A stretch of DNA of 64,000 nucleotides from Microbacterium aurugineum (GTDB lineage Bacteria; Actinomycetota; Actinomycetes; Actinomycetales; Microbacteriaceae): NCBI RefSeq assembly GCF_023101205.1, contig NZ_CP078078.1:3357411-3421410 (forward strand), read 5' to 3'. Positions within the stretch are counted from its first letter, which is position 1. Every line of letters starts with the position of its first letter. Positions 25,057-34,005 of this stretch are shown one piece after another. A model generated the notes under the pieces. That model had not been told where the DNA came from. It saw nothing but the letters and a program-made list of their open reading frames with translations, and made no database searches. Position numbers and translations under genes: made by a program.

Positions 25057-26223
25057 TCAGAGGCTCGATGCGGATGCGGCGCGCAGCTGCTCCGGGTTCC
25101 AGCGCACGCCGAGCGCCGACGTGAGCGCGGCCTGAGCGGCGCCGGCCGCGAGCGACACCCGAGGGTCGGCGTAGCGGACCGGGACCTGCGCCGTGCCGCG
25201 GGAGGGGTACTCCGTCTCGCGGCGGACCCGGTCGAGGAAGCGCGGCCCGAGCTCGGTCGCCGGCCCGCCGATCACGACCTCGGTCGGGTCGAGCAGGGCG
25301 CTGATGAGCTTGACGGCCCTCGCGAGCGCGCGGGCCCCCTCGTCGAGATGGCGTTCGTCCGCGCGGGCGGCGAGAGCACGGATCTCGGATGCGTCCATCG
25401 CATCGGTGAACTCGTCCCCGATCATCGCGCCCAAGGCTGCCGCGGACTCGAGACAGCCGCGCTGTCCGCACCGGCAGATACGCGCCGCCTCACCGAAGAC
25501 GACTTGCACGTGCCCGATCTCGCCGGCGCGATCCCGTGGACCGGGCGCGAGTTCGCCGTTCAGGGTCACCGCGGCGCCCACGCCGCCGCCGAGGTGGATG
25601 AAGAGCCGGTATCCGGACGGGGATTCCTCCATCCCGGCTTCGGCGATGGCCTCGGCGTCGACGTCGTTGACGAGCAGCACGGGCGCCCCCAGCACGCGCT
25701 CGAACCTCTCGGCGAGGGGCACGTCCTCCCACTTGAGCTGCACGCTCTCGAGCACCGAGCGCCCGTCCGTCGTGCCGGGGAGCTGGATCCCCGCAGCGAG
25801 CACCCGCGGTCCGAACTCGGCGGCCACCGCAGCCACGGCGTCGTCGAGTGCGCGGTCACGGGTCTCGGGAGTGTAGTCCGCGCGACGGACGTCGACCTCG
25901 GTACCGTCGAGCGCCACGAGGGCGATGTATGCGTGCAGGGGTTGGATCACCAGGACGAGGATCAGGTGGTGACTCGCATCGACGCTCAGCGTGGTCGCCC
26001 GCTTGCCACCGGTGCTCGCGGCCTGCTCCCCTTCGACGATCAGTCGGTTCTCGATGAGCTCGGCGACGAGGGATGACGCCGTGGCTGCGGTCAGACCCGT
26101 CGCTCTCGCGATCCCCGCGCGCGTCTGGGTGCCCGGGTTGCGGAAGACGAGTTGCAGCGCGCGCCGGAGGTTCGCGCGCCGCACCGACGCTTGGGTGTCG
26201 AGGCCCTCATCCGTGCTCAGCAT
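25057..26223 (-). CDS. ROK-family transcriptional regulator (NagC/XylR type)
   Basis: 388 residues: an N-terminal winged helix (RRALQLVFRNPGTQTRAGIARATGLTAATASSLVAELIENRLI) and a ROK sugar-binding domain with GGGVGAAVTLNG and the zinc motif CRCGQRGCLES. The kinase phosphate-binding site is weak (the DVGG motif is replaced by VIQPLHAYIALVALDG), consistent with a repressor. A dyad TAAGTT-N9-AACTTA in the upstream region is a probable autoregulatory operator. It may control chitobiose/aminosugar or xylose genes elsewhere. Confidence 0.88.
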   Translation of the reverse strand: MLSTDEGLDTQASVRRANLRRALQLVFRNPGTQTRAGIARATGLTAATASSLVAELIENRLIVEGEQAASTGGKRATTLSVDASHHLILVLVIQPLHAYIALVALDGTEVDVRRADYTPETRDRALDDAVAAVAAEFGPRVLAAGIQLPGTTDGRSVLESVQLKWEDVPLAERFERVLGAPVLLVNDVDAEAIAEAGMEESPSGYRLFIHLGGGVGAAVTLNGELAPGPRDRAGEIGHVQVVFGEAARICRCGQRGCLESAAALGAMIGDEFTDAMDASEIRALAARADERHLDEGARALARAVKLISALLDPTEVVIGGPATELGPRFLDRVRRETEYPSRGTAQVPVRYADPRVSLAAGAAQAALTSALGVRWNPEQLRAASASSL

Positions 26224-26292
26224 GTGCGTCCGTTCCGGAGCTCGCTCGTGGCGAGCGGTTGACAGATCGTGGCGTGATCCGTAGTCTCTCCG

Positions 26293-26313
26293 TAAGTTTA
26301 TTCATTGAACTTA
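26293..26313. promoter_or_regulatory. Inverted-repeat operator upstream of the ROK regulator
   Basis: TAAGTT (26293-26298) and AACTTA (26308-26313) separated by nine bases, in an AT-rich 70-107-base upstream position of the ROK gene. ROK repressors commonly bind such dyads. Confidence 0.55.
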
Positions 26314-26386
26314 GTTGGTCGATGAATCTCACAAAGGCTCCGGACGGGCGAGTGCTGCACACACCGTCGCCCGTCCGGCACCTCTC

Positions 26387-26686
26387 TCAGCGGCTCTCCG
26401 CCGCTTCCGTGTGGTGGCGGATGACCTCCGCCACCACGAAGTTGAACCACTTCTCCGCGAACTCGGGGTCGAGATGCGCCTCCTCTGCGAGAGCGCGCAG
26501 ACGGGCGACCTGCTGCTCCTCCCGATTCGGGTCGGACGCCGGCATCTCGTGCTCCGCTTTCAGCTGCCCCACCTGCTGGGTCGCACGGAAGCGTTCGGCC
26601 AGCATGAAGATGAGTGCGGCGTCGATGTTGTCGATGGTGGCGCGAAGTCGGAGCAGTTCGGCCTTCGGGTCCTCGGCGGCGGTCAT
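26387..26686 (-). CDS. Chorismate mutase (AroQ type)
   Basis: 99 residues of three helices, the AroQ fold: AELLRLRATIDNIDAALIFMLAERFRATQQVGQLKAEHEMP, then DPNREEQQVARLRALAEEAHLDPEFAEKWFNFVVAEVIRHH in pieces matching the actinobacterial family. The arginines and Lys of the active site (R in ELLRLRATID, K in QLKAEH) are present. It rearranges chorismate to prephenate for phenylalanine/tyrosine synthesis. No signal peptide, so it is the cytosolic enzyme. Stand-alone gene, divergent from the AI-2E-family exporter. Confidence 0.9.
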   Translation of the reverse strand: MTAAEDPKAELLRLRATIDNIDAALIFMLAERFRATQQVGQLKAEHEMPASDPNREEQQVARLRALAEEAHLDPEFAEKWFNFVVAEVIRHHTEAAESR

Positions 26687-26748
26687 GCCCCTACTCTAGA
26701 GCCGTCGAACACCCGGATTCCGACCCGCGGCACCGCTATCGTGAGCAC

Positions 26749-27969
26749 ATGAGCAACGAAGAGTCGCCGGCGCCCACCCCCCTCGATGACACCGCGCCCG
26801 CCCGGAAAGCACCGCGCACCGACGCCGCAGCCGCGAGCGCCGACTCTCCCACCGCAGAGCCCGCCGCGACCGGCGCAGCGCGCCCCGTGGTCATCGAGCC
26901 GATGACGCCGAGTCGCTCGTTCTGGACGCGCATCGACCGTCCGTTCGTCTTCGGCTTCCTCGTGACGCTCGGCGGACTCGGCGCGCTGGTGATCGGCCTC
27001 GCCCTGACGAGCCTGTCCACCGTGCTCATCTACATCGCACTCGCCCTCTTCGGCGCGCTCGGACTCGACCCGGCCGTCCGGTTCCTCGAGCGTCGCGGCC
27101 TCTCCCGCTCGATCTCCGTCGTCATCACGATCCTCGCGCTCATCCTCGTGTTTGCCGTCGTGCTGTGGATGATCATCCCGATCGTCGTCGAGCAGATCGC
27201 GAGCTTCGTCCGTTCCGTCCCCGGGATGATCCAGGACTTCACCCGCAGCGACATCTACGCCACGCTCGACGCGCAGTTCGGCGATCAGTTCCAGGATCTG
27301 GTCGCCGAGGTCCAGAAGTTCCTGACCGACTTCGGCAACCTCGCGACGATCGGCGGCGGTGCTCTCGCGGTCGGCGCGTCGATCGCGACCGGCATCTCGG
27401 GCGCCATCGTCGTGCTCGTGCTCACGCTCTACTTCCTCGCGACCCTGCCCGCCATGAAGCAGGGTCTGCTGCGTCTGGCGCCGGCCCGTGACCGCGCTCG
27501 TGCGAGCGACATCACCGAACAGATCACGGACTCGGTGGGCGGATACGTGATGGGGATGGTCGTGCTGGCCTTCTGCAACGCGATCCTCGCCCTGACCCTC
27601 TACTCCATCCTGGGCCTGCCCTTCCCGCCACTGATGGCGGCGATCGCCTTCTGTGTCACCCTGATCCCGCTGGTCGGATCGGTGCTGTTCTGGATCATCG
27701 GCACCGGGCTCGCGCTCTTCACCAACCCGATCGCGGCGCTGATCTTCGCAGCGATCTACCTCATCTACATGCAGATCGAGGCCTACGTGCTGACGCCGCG
27801 AGTGATGAACCGGGCGGTCGCGGTCCCGGGGTCGCTGGTCGTGATCGGCGCCCTCGCCGGTGGCACGCTGCTCGGCCTCCTCGGGGCGCTCGTGGCCGTG
27901 CCCGTCACCGCTTCGATCCTCATCATCATCAAGCAGGTGCTGGTGCCGAAACAGGATGCCCGCATCTGA
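26749..27969 (+). CDS. AI-2E family transporter
   Basis: 406 residues. A disordered N-terminus rich in Ala/Pro/Glu (1-60) precedes eight hydrophobic segments of the AI-2E/TqsA/YtvI family (FGFLVTLGGLGALVIGLALTS at residues ~65-85; MNRAVAVPGSLVVIGALAGG near the C-terminus). The family exports small molecules, in some cases autoinducer 2, in others Na+; function here is undetermined. A strong bidirectional terminator follows. Confidence 0.88.
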   Translation: MSNEESPAPTPLDDTAPARKAPRTDAAAASADSPTAEPAATGAARPVVIEPMTPSRSFWTRIDRPFVFGFLVTLGGLGALVIGLALTSLSTVLIYIALALFGALGLDPAVRFLERRGLSRSISVVITILALILVFAVVLWMIIPIVVEQIASFVRSVPGMIQDFTRSDIYATLDAQFGDQFQDLVAEVQKFLTDFGNLATIGGGALAVGASIATGISGAIVVLVLTLYFLATLPAMKQGLLRLAPARDRARASDITEQITDSVGGYVMGMVVLAFCNAILALTLYSILGLPFPPLMAAIAFCVTLIPLVGSVLFWIIGTGLALFTNPIAALIFAAIYLIYMQIEAYVLTPRVMNRAVAVPGSLVVIGALAGGTLLGLLGALVAVPVTASILIIIKQVLVPKQDARI

Positions 27970-27986
27970 CCCTCGCCCGTACGACG

Positions 27987-28018
27987 AAGCGCCCGGACCC
28001 CTGAAGGTCCGGGCGCTT
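27987..28018. terminator. Bidirectional terminator between convergent genes
   Basis: Perfect 13-bp stem (AAGCGCCCGGACC, 27987-27999, paired with 28006-28018) and six-base loop. The flanking A/T bases give a short U tract on both strands. It serves the AI-2E gene (+) and the osmoprotectant operon (-). Confidence 0.75.
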
Positions 28019-28030
28019 CTGTCATCCGAC

Positions 28031-28945
28031 TCAGATGAGGTCGTTGTCGGTCAGCCAGGCCTCGGCGATGTCGCTCGCCGACTTCTGGTCGACCGTGCTC
28101 TGCACGTTCAGACCGACGAGCTCTTCGGCGGTGAGCTTGGCGCTGATGGCGTTGATCACGTCGGCGACCTCGTCGGCGACGTCGCTCGAGACGATCGGCA
28201 CGACGTTCGAGGCCAAGATGATGTTCTCCGGGTCTTCGAGCGCGACGATGTCTTCGGTCTGGAACGCGGGGTCGGCCGAGTAGATGTCTGCGACCTGGAT
28301 CTCGCCGGCCAGCAGCGACTCCAGCGTGGTCGGGCCGGTCGCCGAGAACGCCAGGTCGACGCCGTAGACCTCCTTGGCGGCCGCGGGCCCGTACGGGCGC
28401 TGCTCGAACTCCGGTGCCGCACCGATCGTGACCGGGGTGGTCACCTTCGAGAGGTCACCGATCGAGGTGAGGCCGTTCTCCTCGGCGAAGCTCTTGAGCA
28501 CCGTGTAGGTGTCCTGGTCCGAGGCCTCGGCGTATTCGAGAGCGGTCAGGCTGTCGGGCAGCGCGTCCTGCAGCGCGGCATAGACGTCTTCCGGGCTGGT
28601 GGCGGTCGCGCTGTCGTCGAGGTACTCGAGCAGGTTGCCCGTGTACTCCGGGAACACGTCGATCGCGCCGGACTCGACATCGGGCATGTAGGCGTCGCGC
28701 TGTCCGATGTTGAACTGCTCGTCGACGTCGAAGCCAGCAGCTTTGAGCGCCTGGGAGTAGATCTCGGCGATGATCTCGTTCGAGTAGTAGGCCTGGGAGC
28801 CGACGACGATCGTGTCGCCGCCGGAGCCCGCGTCATCGGTCGGAGCGTCGAGCGGGTTGCTGCTGGCGCACCCGCCGAGGACGAGCACCGCGGCGAGCGC
28901 GGCGCCACCGGCGAGGGCGAGTCGTGACTTACGTGCTGTGAACAT
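28031..28945 (-). CDS. Osmoprotectant (glycine betaine/choline) ABC transporter substrate-binding lipoprotein
   Basis: 304 residues. MFTARKSRLALAGGAALAAVLVLGGC in pieces shows a lipoprotein signal with lipobox LGGC; the body is the OpuCC/OpuBC fold (DTIVVGSQAYYSNEIIAEIY, GAIDVFPEYTGNLLEYL, TALEYAEASDQDTYTVL). Start at the ATG before the signal peptide, not the longer upstream frame. It is the last gene of a four-gene operon (ATPase, two permeases, binding protein). A second, differently organised osmolyte importer to the one at the left edge; this class also includes choline, carnitine and ergothioneine binders, so the ligand is open. Confidence 0.9.
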   Translation of the reverse strand: MFTARKSRLALAGGAALAAVLVLGGCASSNPLDAPTDDAGSGGDTIVVGSQAYYSNEIIAEIYSQALKAAGFDVDEQFNIGQRDAYMPDVESGAIDVFPEYTGNLLEYLDDSATATSPEDVYAALQDALPDSLTALEYAEASDQDTYTVLKSFAEENGLTSIGDLSKVTTPVTIGAAPEFEQRPYGPAAAKEVYGVDLAFSATGPTTLESLLAGEIQVADIYSADPAFQTEDIVALEDPENIILASNVVPIVSSDVADEVADVINAISAKLTAEELVGLNVQSTVDQKSASDIAEAWLTDNDLI

Positions 28946-29010
28946 GGGGAGTTCCTCTTCTCTGGGACAACGGGATGGGTGCTGTGGGACGGTGAGGGGT
29001 TGTGAGCGTG

Positions 29011-29736
29011 TCAGGCGGTGGCCGGCGCGGGTGAGGCTGCAGCGGTACGCGACCGGCGGGTCGTGGTCGGCGCTCGCACCCCGGCGGGGACGGCGGCATG
29101 CTGGAGGAGGGCGAAGATCAGATCGACCGCCAGCGCGAGGATGGCGACGAGGATCGCACCGCCGAGCACCTGGTCGAACTTGCGCAGGGGGATGCCCTGG
29201 ATGATCGGCCAGCCGAGACCACCGAGGTTCACGTAGGCGGCGATCGTGACCGTGGCGATCACCTGCAGGAGGGCTGCGCGGATGCCACCGACCAGAAGGG
29301 GCAGCCCGAGGCGCACCTCGACCTTCCAGAACACCTGCCACTCGGTCATCCCCATCGCGCGCGCCGAGTCGAGCACACGGCGGTCGATGGCCTCGAGCCC
29401 GGTGTAGGCGCCAGCGAGGAGCGAGGGGATGGCCAGCAGCACGAACGTGATGATCGCGGCCTCGGGGATGCGGAGCACACCGAGCAGCAGCACGAGCAGC
29501 ACGAGGAGTCCGAAGGACGGGATCGCGCGAGCCGCGCCGGAGACAGCGACAGCGATCTCGCGGCCGCGGCCGGTGTGACCGATGAGCCATCCGATCGGCA
29601 CCGCGATGATGGCAGCGATCAGCACCGAGATCAGCGTGTAGTACATGTGCTGGCCGAACAGGATCGGCAGCGAGTACGGCCCCTCCCACCGGTCGGGGGA
29701 GAAGAGCCAGGCGATGGCGTCGGTGAACACGTTCAT
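29011..29736 (-). CDS. Osmoprotectant ABC transporter permease 2
   Basis: 241 residues, OpuCB/OpuCD-like with five to six hydrophobic segments and the docking loop LDSARAMGMTEWQVFWKVEVRLGLPL. The C-terminus is a polar Ala/Thr/Arg tail. Its ATG overlaps the preceding permease stop (ATGA); the reading frame continues upstream only as the shadow of that gene. Pairs with the 29733-30416 permease. Confidence 0.9.
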   Translation of the reverse strand: MNVFTDAIAWLFSPDRWEGPYSLPILFGQHMYYTLISVLIAAIIAVPIGWLIGHTGRGREIAVAVSGAARAIPSFGLLVLLVLLLGVLRIPEAAIITFVLLAIPSLLAGAYTGLEAIDRRVLDSARAMGMTEWQVFWKVEVRLGLPLLVGGIRAALLQVIATVTIAAYVNLGGLGWPIIQGIPLRKFDQVLGGAILVAILALAVDLIFALLQHAAVPAGVRAPTTTRRSRTAAASPAPATA

Positions 29737-30416
29737 GCGGCGGTCCTCAGCGTGGCCGCCTGTCGTGCGGCTGACGGTGTCTTGGCGGCGCGCGTCCACG
29801 GCATCAGCGCGCGGCCGAGGAGCAGGAGCAACAGGTCGATCACCAGCGCGATCACCACGACCGCGATGACGCCCGCGAACACCTCCGCGAGGATGCGGCG
29901 CTGCAGACCGTTCTCGAAGAGGTAGCCGAGGTTCGTCACACCCACCAGGATGCCGACGGTGGCGAGGGAGATCGTGCTGACAGCCGCCACACGCAGCCCG
30001 GCGAGCACGACGGGTCCGGCGAGCGGGAAGTCGACGGTCCAGAACCGGCGGAACCCGCCGTAGCCCATCGCCGTGGCCGATTGCCGGATGGCCGGATCGA
30101 CCGAGTCGAGGCCGTCCGAGACCGCACGCACCAGGATCGCGACCGCGTAGATGGTCAGACCGATGATGAGGTTGATCGGGCTGCGGGCGGGATACCCGGC
30201 GACGGACGGCAGGAGGATCAGCAGTGCGAGCGACGGGATCGTGTAGAGCAGACCGGTGAGGACGATGACCGGCCCTTTGACCAGCTGATAGCGCCAGGCG
30301 ACCCACCCGAGCGGCACCGACAGCACGAAGCCGAGCACGATCGCGATCGCGCTCTGCTGCAGGTGGATGGCGGTCAGCTCGAGGATGAGACCGACGTTGT
30401 CGACGATCCAGTTCAC
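29733..30416 (-). CDS. Osmoprotectant ABC transporter permease 1
   Basis: 227 residues with hydrophobic segments such as SAIAIVLGFVLSVPLGWVAW and the docking loop DPAIRQSATAMGYGGFRRFWTVDFPLA. OpuCB-type. Overlaps the ATPase stop and the next permease start by four bases each. Confidence 0.9.
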   Translation of the reverse strand: MNWIVDNVGLILELTAIHLQQSAIAIVLGFVLSVPLGWVAWRYQLVKGPVIVLTGLLYTIPSLALLILLPSVAGYPARSPINLIIGLTIYAVAILVRAVSDGLDSVDPAIRQSATAMGYGGFRRFWTVDFPLAGPVVLAGLRVAAVSTISLATVGILVGVTNLGYLFENGLQRRILAEVFAGVIAVVVIALVIDLLLLLLGRALMPWTRAAKTPSAARQAATLRTAA

Positions 30417-31285
30417 GGAGCGCCCTTCGTCACGCTCTCCTCGCTCAGGAGCGCGTCGCTGACAGCATCGGGCACGTCGACGATCGAGCCCTGGGTGCGC
30501 CCCTCCGAGTCAACCACCACGGTGCCCCGCGGCGTCTGCTTGAGGTGCAGGGCGCGGCGACCGCGATCGGCGCCGATGAACGCCGAGACGAAGTCGTCCG
30601 CCGGGTTCTCGATGATCTCGCTCGGACTACCGACCTGCACGATGCGCGCGCCCTTGTCGAGGATGACGACCTGGTCGCCGAGCAGGAACGCCTCGTCGAT
30701 GTCGTGCGTGACGAAGACGACGGTCTTGTCGAGCTCGCTCTGCAGGCGCAGGGTCTCCTGTTGCAGGTCGGCCCGCACGATGGGGTCGACCGCGCCGAAG
30801 GGCTCGTCCATGAGCAGGATGTTCGGATCGGCGGCGAGTCCGCGGGCGACACCCACACGCTGCTGCTGGCCGCCGGAGAGCTGGCTCGGGTAGCGCTCGG
30901 CCAGCGCCTGGTCGAGGCCGACCGTGTCGAGCAGGTCGCGCGCCCGCTGGTGGGCCGCAGCCCGCTTCACCCCGGTCAGCCGAAGCACCGTGGCCACGTT
31001 GTCGATGACCGTGAAGTGCGGCATGAGCCCGGAGTTCTGCATGACGTAGCCGATGCGTCGGCGCAGAGCCACCGGGTCGCCTTCGAGCACGCTCTCCCCG
31101 TCGATCTCGACGTCGCCGGAGGTGGGCTCGACCATGCGGTTGATCATGCGGAGCAGGGTGGTCTTGCCACAGCCGGACGAGCCGACGAACACGGTGGTCT
31201 TGCGTGACGGCAGCACGAGGCTGAAGTCATCGACGGCGAGTGCACCGCCGGGGAACCGTTTGGTGACGTTGCGGAACTCGATCAT
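30413..31285 (-). CDS. Osmoprotectant ABC transporter ATP-binding protein
   Basis: 290 residues, OpuCA/ProV-like. Walker A GSSGCGKTT, signature LSGGQQQRVGVARGL, Walker B ILLMDEPFGAVD, switch His in FVTHDIDEA. The C-terminal ~60 residues hold only a short CBS-like remnant (GTVVVDSEGRTQGSIVDVPDA), unlike the full tandem CBS in the ATPase at 1503-2804, suggesting a different mode of osmotic gating. First gene of the operon; no clear promoter was identified in the 60 bases upstream. Confidence 0.9.
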   Translation of the reverse strand: MIEFRNVTKRFPGGALAVDDFSLVLPSRKTTVFVGSSGCGKTTLLRMINRMVEPTSGDVEIDGESVLEGDPVALRRRIGYVMQNSGLMPHFTVIDNVATVLRLTGVKRAAAHQRARDLLDTVGLDQALAERYPSQLSGGQQQRVGVARGLAADPNILLMDEPFGAVDPIVRADLQQETLRLQSELDKTVVFVTHDIDEAFLLGDQVVILDKGARIVQVGSPSEIIENPADDFVSAFIGADRGRRALHLKQTPRGTVVVDSEGRTQGSIVDVPDAVSDALLSEESVTKGAP

Positions 31286-31345
31286 GGGCTGGTCTCCAGT
31301 CGGTCGATCGATGTGCGAGCGGACGAGTCTTGGCTCTTCTGGTGG

Positions 31346-31648
31346 TTACGGGCCGACCTCGACGCGCGGATCGAACGCCACGAATCCGGAGAAGTCTTTG
31401 CCGACACGATCGAAGGCCGACGGATAAGGAGTCGGATACGACCAGGCGTAGTCGGTGTGCAGCTCGCCGTCGGTCTGCACGGAGTAGTACTGAGCCGCGC
31501 CCTTCCAGGGACAGGTGTAGGGCGTGGGGCTCTCGACGAGCACCCCGGGTGTGATGGATGCGGGCGGGAAGTACCAGTTCCCTTCGATGCGGGCGAGATC
31601 GCTCTCGTCGGCCTCGGCGATGACGGTTCCTGCGAGTACAGCCTTCAT
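31346..31648 (-). CDS. DUF427 domain-containing protein
   Basis: 100 residues covering the whole DUF427 fold: MKAVLAGTVIAEADE, the conserved GNWYFPPASI, and the TPYTCPWKGAAQYYS motif. The family is common in actinobacteria and fungi, of unknown function. A minus-strand TTATAC (near 31680) could be its -10 box. Monocistronic. Confidence 0.88.
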   Translation of the reverse strand: MKAVLAGTVIAEADESDLARIEGNWYFPPASITPGVLVESPTPYTCPWKGAAQYYSVQTDGELHTDYAWSYPTPYPSAFDRVGKDFSGFVAFDPRVEVGP

Positions 31649-31796
31649 GGTCCTGCCTCCTCGGATGTGTGTTCGAGCGTATAAGACGGTGGGGACATCG
31701 GGCTCGAGGGTTGCGCGCGGGCCGTCAATGTGAGAAACAATCCCGAAACTGTTCGGCCTGCCCGCGAAAACGGATTGCCCGCCACGATGGTCGGAC

Positions 31797-33233
31797 TCAG
31801 GCGGAATCGCGCCCGTAGCCCTCCAGGAGTCGCAACCAGATCTCACTGACGGTCGGGTACGACGGCACCGCATGCCAGAGACGGGCGATCGGCACCTCGC
31901 CGACGATCGCCACGGTGGCGGCGTGCACGAGTTCCGCCACCTCGGGGCCGACGAAGGTCGCACCGATCACGACATCGCGATCGGTGTCGATCACGAGCCG
32001 CGCCTGCCCCTCGAAACCGTCTTCGTAGAGGCTCGCCCCCGCGATCCACCCCAGGTCGTAGTCGATCGCCTTCACGGTGATTCCTGCCTCGACCGCCTGC
32101 GCCTCGGTCAGACCGACGGAGCCGACCTCGGGGATCGAGAACGTGACCTGTGGGACGGCAGCCTGGTCGGCGGTCGCGACGTGACGACCCCAGGGGCTGT
32201 CATCCACATCGTCGCCCTGGGCACGCGCGACGATGACGTCGCCTGCCGCCCTCGCCTGGTACTTGCCCTGGTGGGTGAGGAGCACGCGCCCGTTCACATC
32301 ACCGACCGCATACAGCCAGTCGGATCCGGGGACCCGGAGGGTGTCGTCCGTCTCGATCCAGCGGCCGGGCTCCAGGCCCACGACGTCGAGGCCGATGTCT
32401 CCGCTGCGCGGCGAACGACCCGTCGCGGCGAGAACCTCGGTCGCGATGATCTTCTCACCGCCGTCGAGCGTCACGGTCACGCCGTCGGCGCCACGGTGCA
32501 CGGATACCGTGCCCGTGTCGGTGCGCACGTCGACGCCGAGCTCCTTGAGACCGGCTGCGACCCGTTCCCCGGCGAAGGGCTCCATACCCCCGAGAAGACC
32601 GCTGCGGGCGATGACGGTGACCTGCGAGCCGAGTGCCGCGTATGCCGTGGCCATCTCGACCGCGACCACGCCTCCGCCGATCACGGCCAGGCGCTCCGGC
32701 AGCTCCTCGGCACTGGTCGCCTCTCGACTCGTCCAGGGTGCGGACTCACGGAGCCCGTCGATGGGCGGGATGACGGCGTCCGATCCGGTGCTGATCGCCA
32801 CCGCATGTCGGGCACGGAGCACGCGCGTCGCCCCGTCGGCATCCGTCACGGTCACCTCCCGCTCACCCGTCAGCCGACCGTGCCCGCGCGCCAGATCGAT
32901 CCCGGCGGAGTCGAGCCACTTGACCTGCCCGTCATCGGACCAGTTGCTGGTGAAGGAGTCGCGTCGTTCGAAGACCGCCCGCACATCGAGCTTCCCGGTC
33001 ACCGCCTGCGAGGCGCCCGCCACGTGCTGCGCTGCCCGCAACGCCTGTGCCGAACGCAACAGCGCCTTCGACGGCATGCACGCCCAGTAGGAGCATTCAC
33101 CTCCGACGAGCTCGCTCTCCACGATGATCGCGGTGAGTCCGCCCTGCACGGCGCGGTCGGCGACGTTCTCGCCCACCGGACCTCCGCCCAGCACGATCAG
33201 GTCGTATTCGTCGGTCTTCTGCGCTGCGTTCAT
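31797..33233 (-). CDS. Pyridine nucleotide-disulfide oxidoreductase (dihydrolipoyl dehydrogenase/mercuric reductase-like)
   Basis: 478 residues. N-terminal FAD site LIVLGGGPVGENVADRA, redox-active disulfide GGECSYWACMPSKALLR (CxxxxC), NAD(P) site LAVIGGGVVAVEMATAYA, and C-terminal dimer-interface segment HAVPSYPTVSEIW, where the His-Glu pair that acts as base is kept. It transfers electrons from NAD(P)H to a disulfide or metal acceptor. No lipoyl-complex genes or mercury-resistance genes are nearby, so the acceptor is unknown. ATG 33233 has AGGTG eight bases upstream. Confidence 0.88.
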   Translation of the reverse strand: MNAAQKTDEYDLIVLGGGPVGENVADRAVQGGLTAIIVESELVGGECSYWACMPSKALLRSAQALRAAQHVAGASQAVTGKLDVRAVFERRDSFTSNWSDDGQVKWLDSAGIDLARGHGRLTGEREVTVTDADGATRVLRARHAVAISTGSDAVIPPIDGLRESAPWTSREATSAEELPERLAVIGGGVVAVEMATAYAALGSQVTVIARSGLLGGMEPFAGERVAAGLKELGVDVRTDTGTVSVHRGADGVTVTLDGGEKIIATEVLAATGRSPRSGDIGLDVVGLEPGRWIETDDTLRVPGSDWLYAVGDVNGRVLLTHQGKYQARAAGDVIVARAQGDDVDDSPWGRHVATADQAAVPQVTFSIPEVGSVGLTEAQAVEAGITVKAIDYDLGWIAGASLYEDGFEGQARLVIDTDRDVVIGATFVGPEVAELVHAATVAIVGEVPIARLWHAVPSYPTVSEIWLRLLEGYGRDSA

Positions 33234-33350
33234 GCCTGGCACCTCTCCGTCGGCCGGTTCCGTCGCCCAGTCTCGCTCAAGACCAACGCCGAGTCACGGG
33301 TGAGTTGTTCCCTCCGGCGTGGCGCGGGCGGGGTGCGGCGGTCAGGCAGC

Positions 33351-33932
33351 TCAGGCGGTCGCGAGCTCCCGACCCCGGCGGGAGTCGGCGAAAGCGCGGG
33401 GATATGCCCGGCGCAGGGTGACGACGATCAGCGTGGCCGCGGTCACCTTGATGAGGTCGCCCGGGAGGAAGGCCAGGCTCGACAGAGCAGTCAGGTCGAG
33501 CGGAACTCCGGTCACGAGTGCCTGGACCGGGATGCCGAACGCGTAGACGACGAACACGCCGCCGACCAGAGCGGCCACCGCGCACCGCCACCAGGTGAAC
33601 CGTCCGGTGCGCATGAGCAACCCGATCACCACGACGCCGGCGATCCAGCCGATCAGGTAGCCCACGGTCGGTCCGACGAAGACACCCAGGCCCCCGCGTC
33701 CGCCTGCGAGCACGGGGAGTCCGACCGCGGCGAGCGCCAGCACGAGGGCGATCGACCAGGGCGCGACGCGCGGACCGAGCACAAGACCCGCGAGCATGAC
33801 GCCGAGCGTCTGCCCGGTGATGGGCACGCCGCCGGGGAGCGGCACGACAACCGTTCCCAGCACGATGATGAGGGCGGCGAACACGGCCACCCGACCGAGG
33901 GTCGCACTGGAGTCACGGGTCGATGCGGTCAT
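33351..33932 (-). CDS. bioY: BioY biotin transporter (ECF substrate-specific component)
   Basis: 193 residues, six hydrophobic helices. The BioY family signature is seen in VVPLPGGVPITGQTLGVMLAGLVLGP and VGPTVGYLIGWI (given in parts), near the N-terminus and TM3. It binds biotin and imports it, alone or with BioM/BioN energising subunits, which are not next to it here. Two adjacent TGAAC-N3-GTTCA sites lie 14-41 bases upstream of the start and match the biotin repressor BioQ's half-site pattern, so biotin-controlled expression is expected. Confidence 0.92.
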   Translation of the reverse strand: MTASTRDSSATLGRVAVFAALIIVLGTVVVPLPGGVPITGQTLGVMLAGLVLGPRVAPWSIALVLALAAVGLPVLAGGRGGLGVFVGPTVGYLIGWIAGVVVIGLLMRTGRFTWWRCAVAALVGGVFVVYAFGIPVQALVTGVPLDLTALSSLAFLPGDLIKVTAATLIVVTLRRAYPRAFADSRRGRELATA

Positions 33933-33945
33933 CGCTCATCCTTCC

Positions 33946-33973
33946 TGAACGGTGTTCACCTGAACACCGTTCA
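33946..33973. promoter_or_regulatory. Tandem BioQ-like operators before bioY
   Basis: TGAACGGTGTTCA (33946-33958) and TGAACACCGTTCA (33961-33973), two bases apart; the two are exact reverse complements, so the whole block is a perfect 28-bp palindrome. Each fits TGAAC-N3-GTTCA, close to the TGAAC-N3-GTTAC motif known for corynebacterial BioQ. Confidence 0.75.
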
Positions 33974-34005
33974 TCAGCGTACGGATGTAGCTACCCCCGC
34001 GCAAA

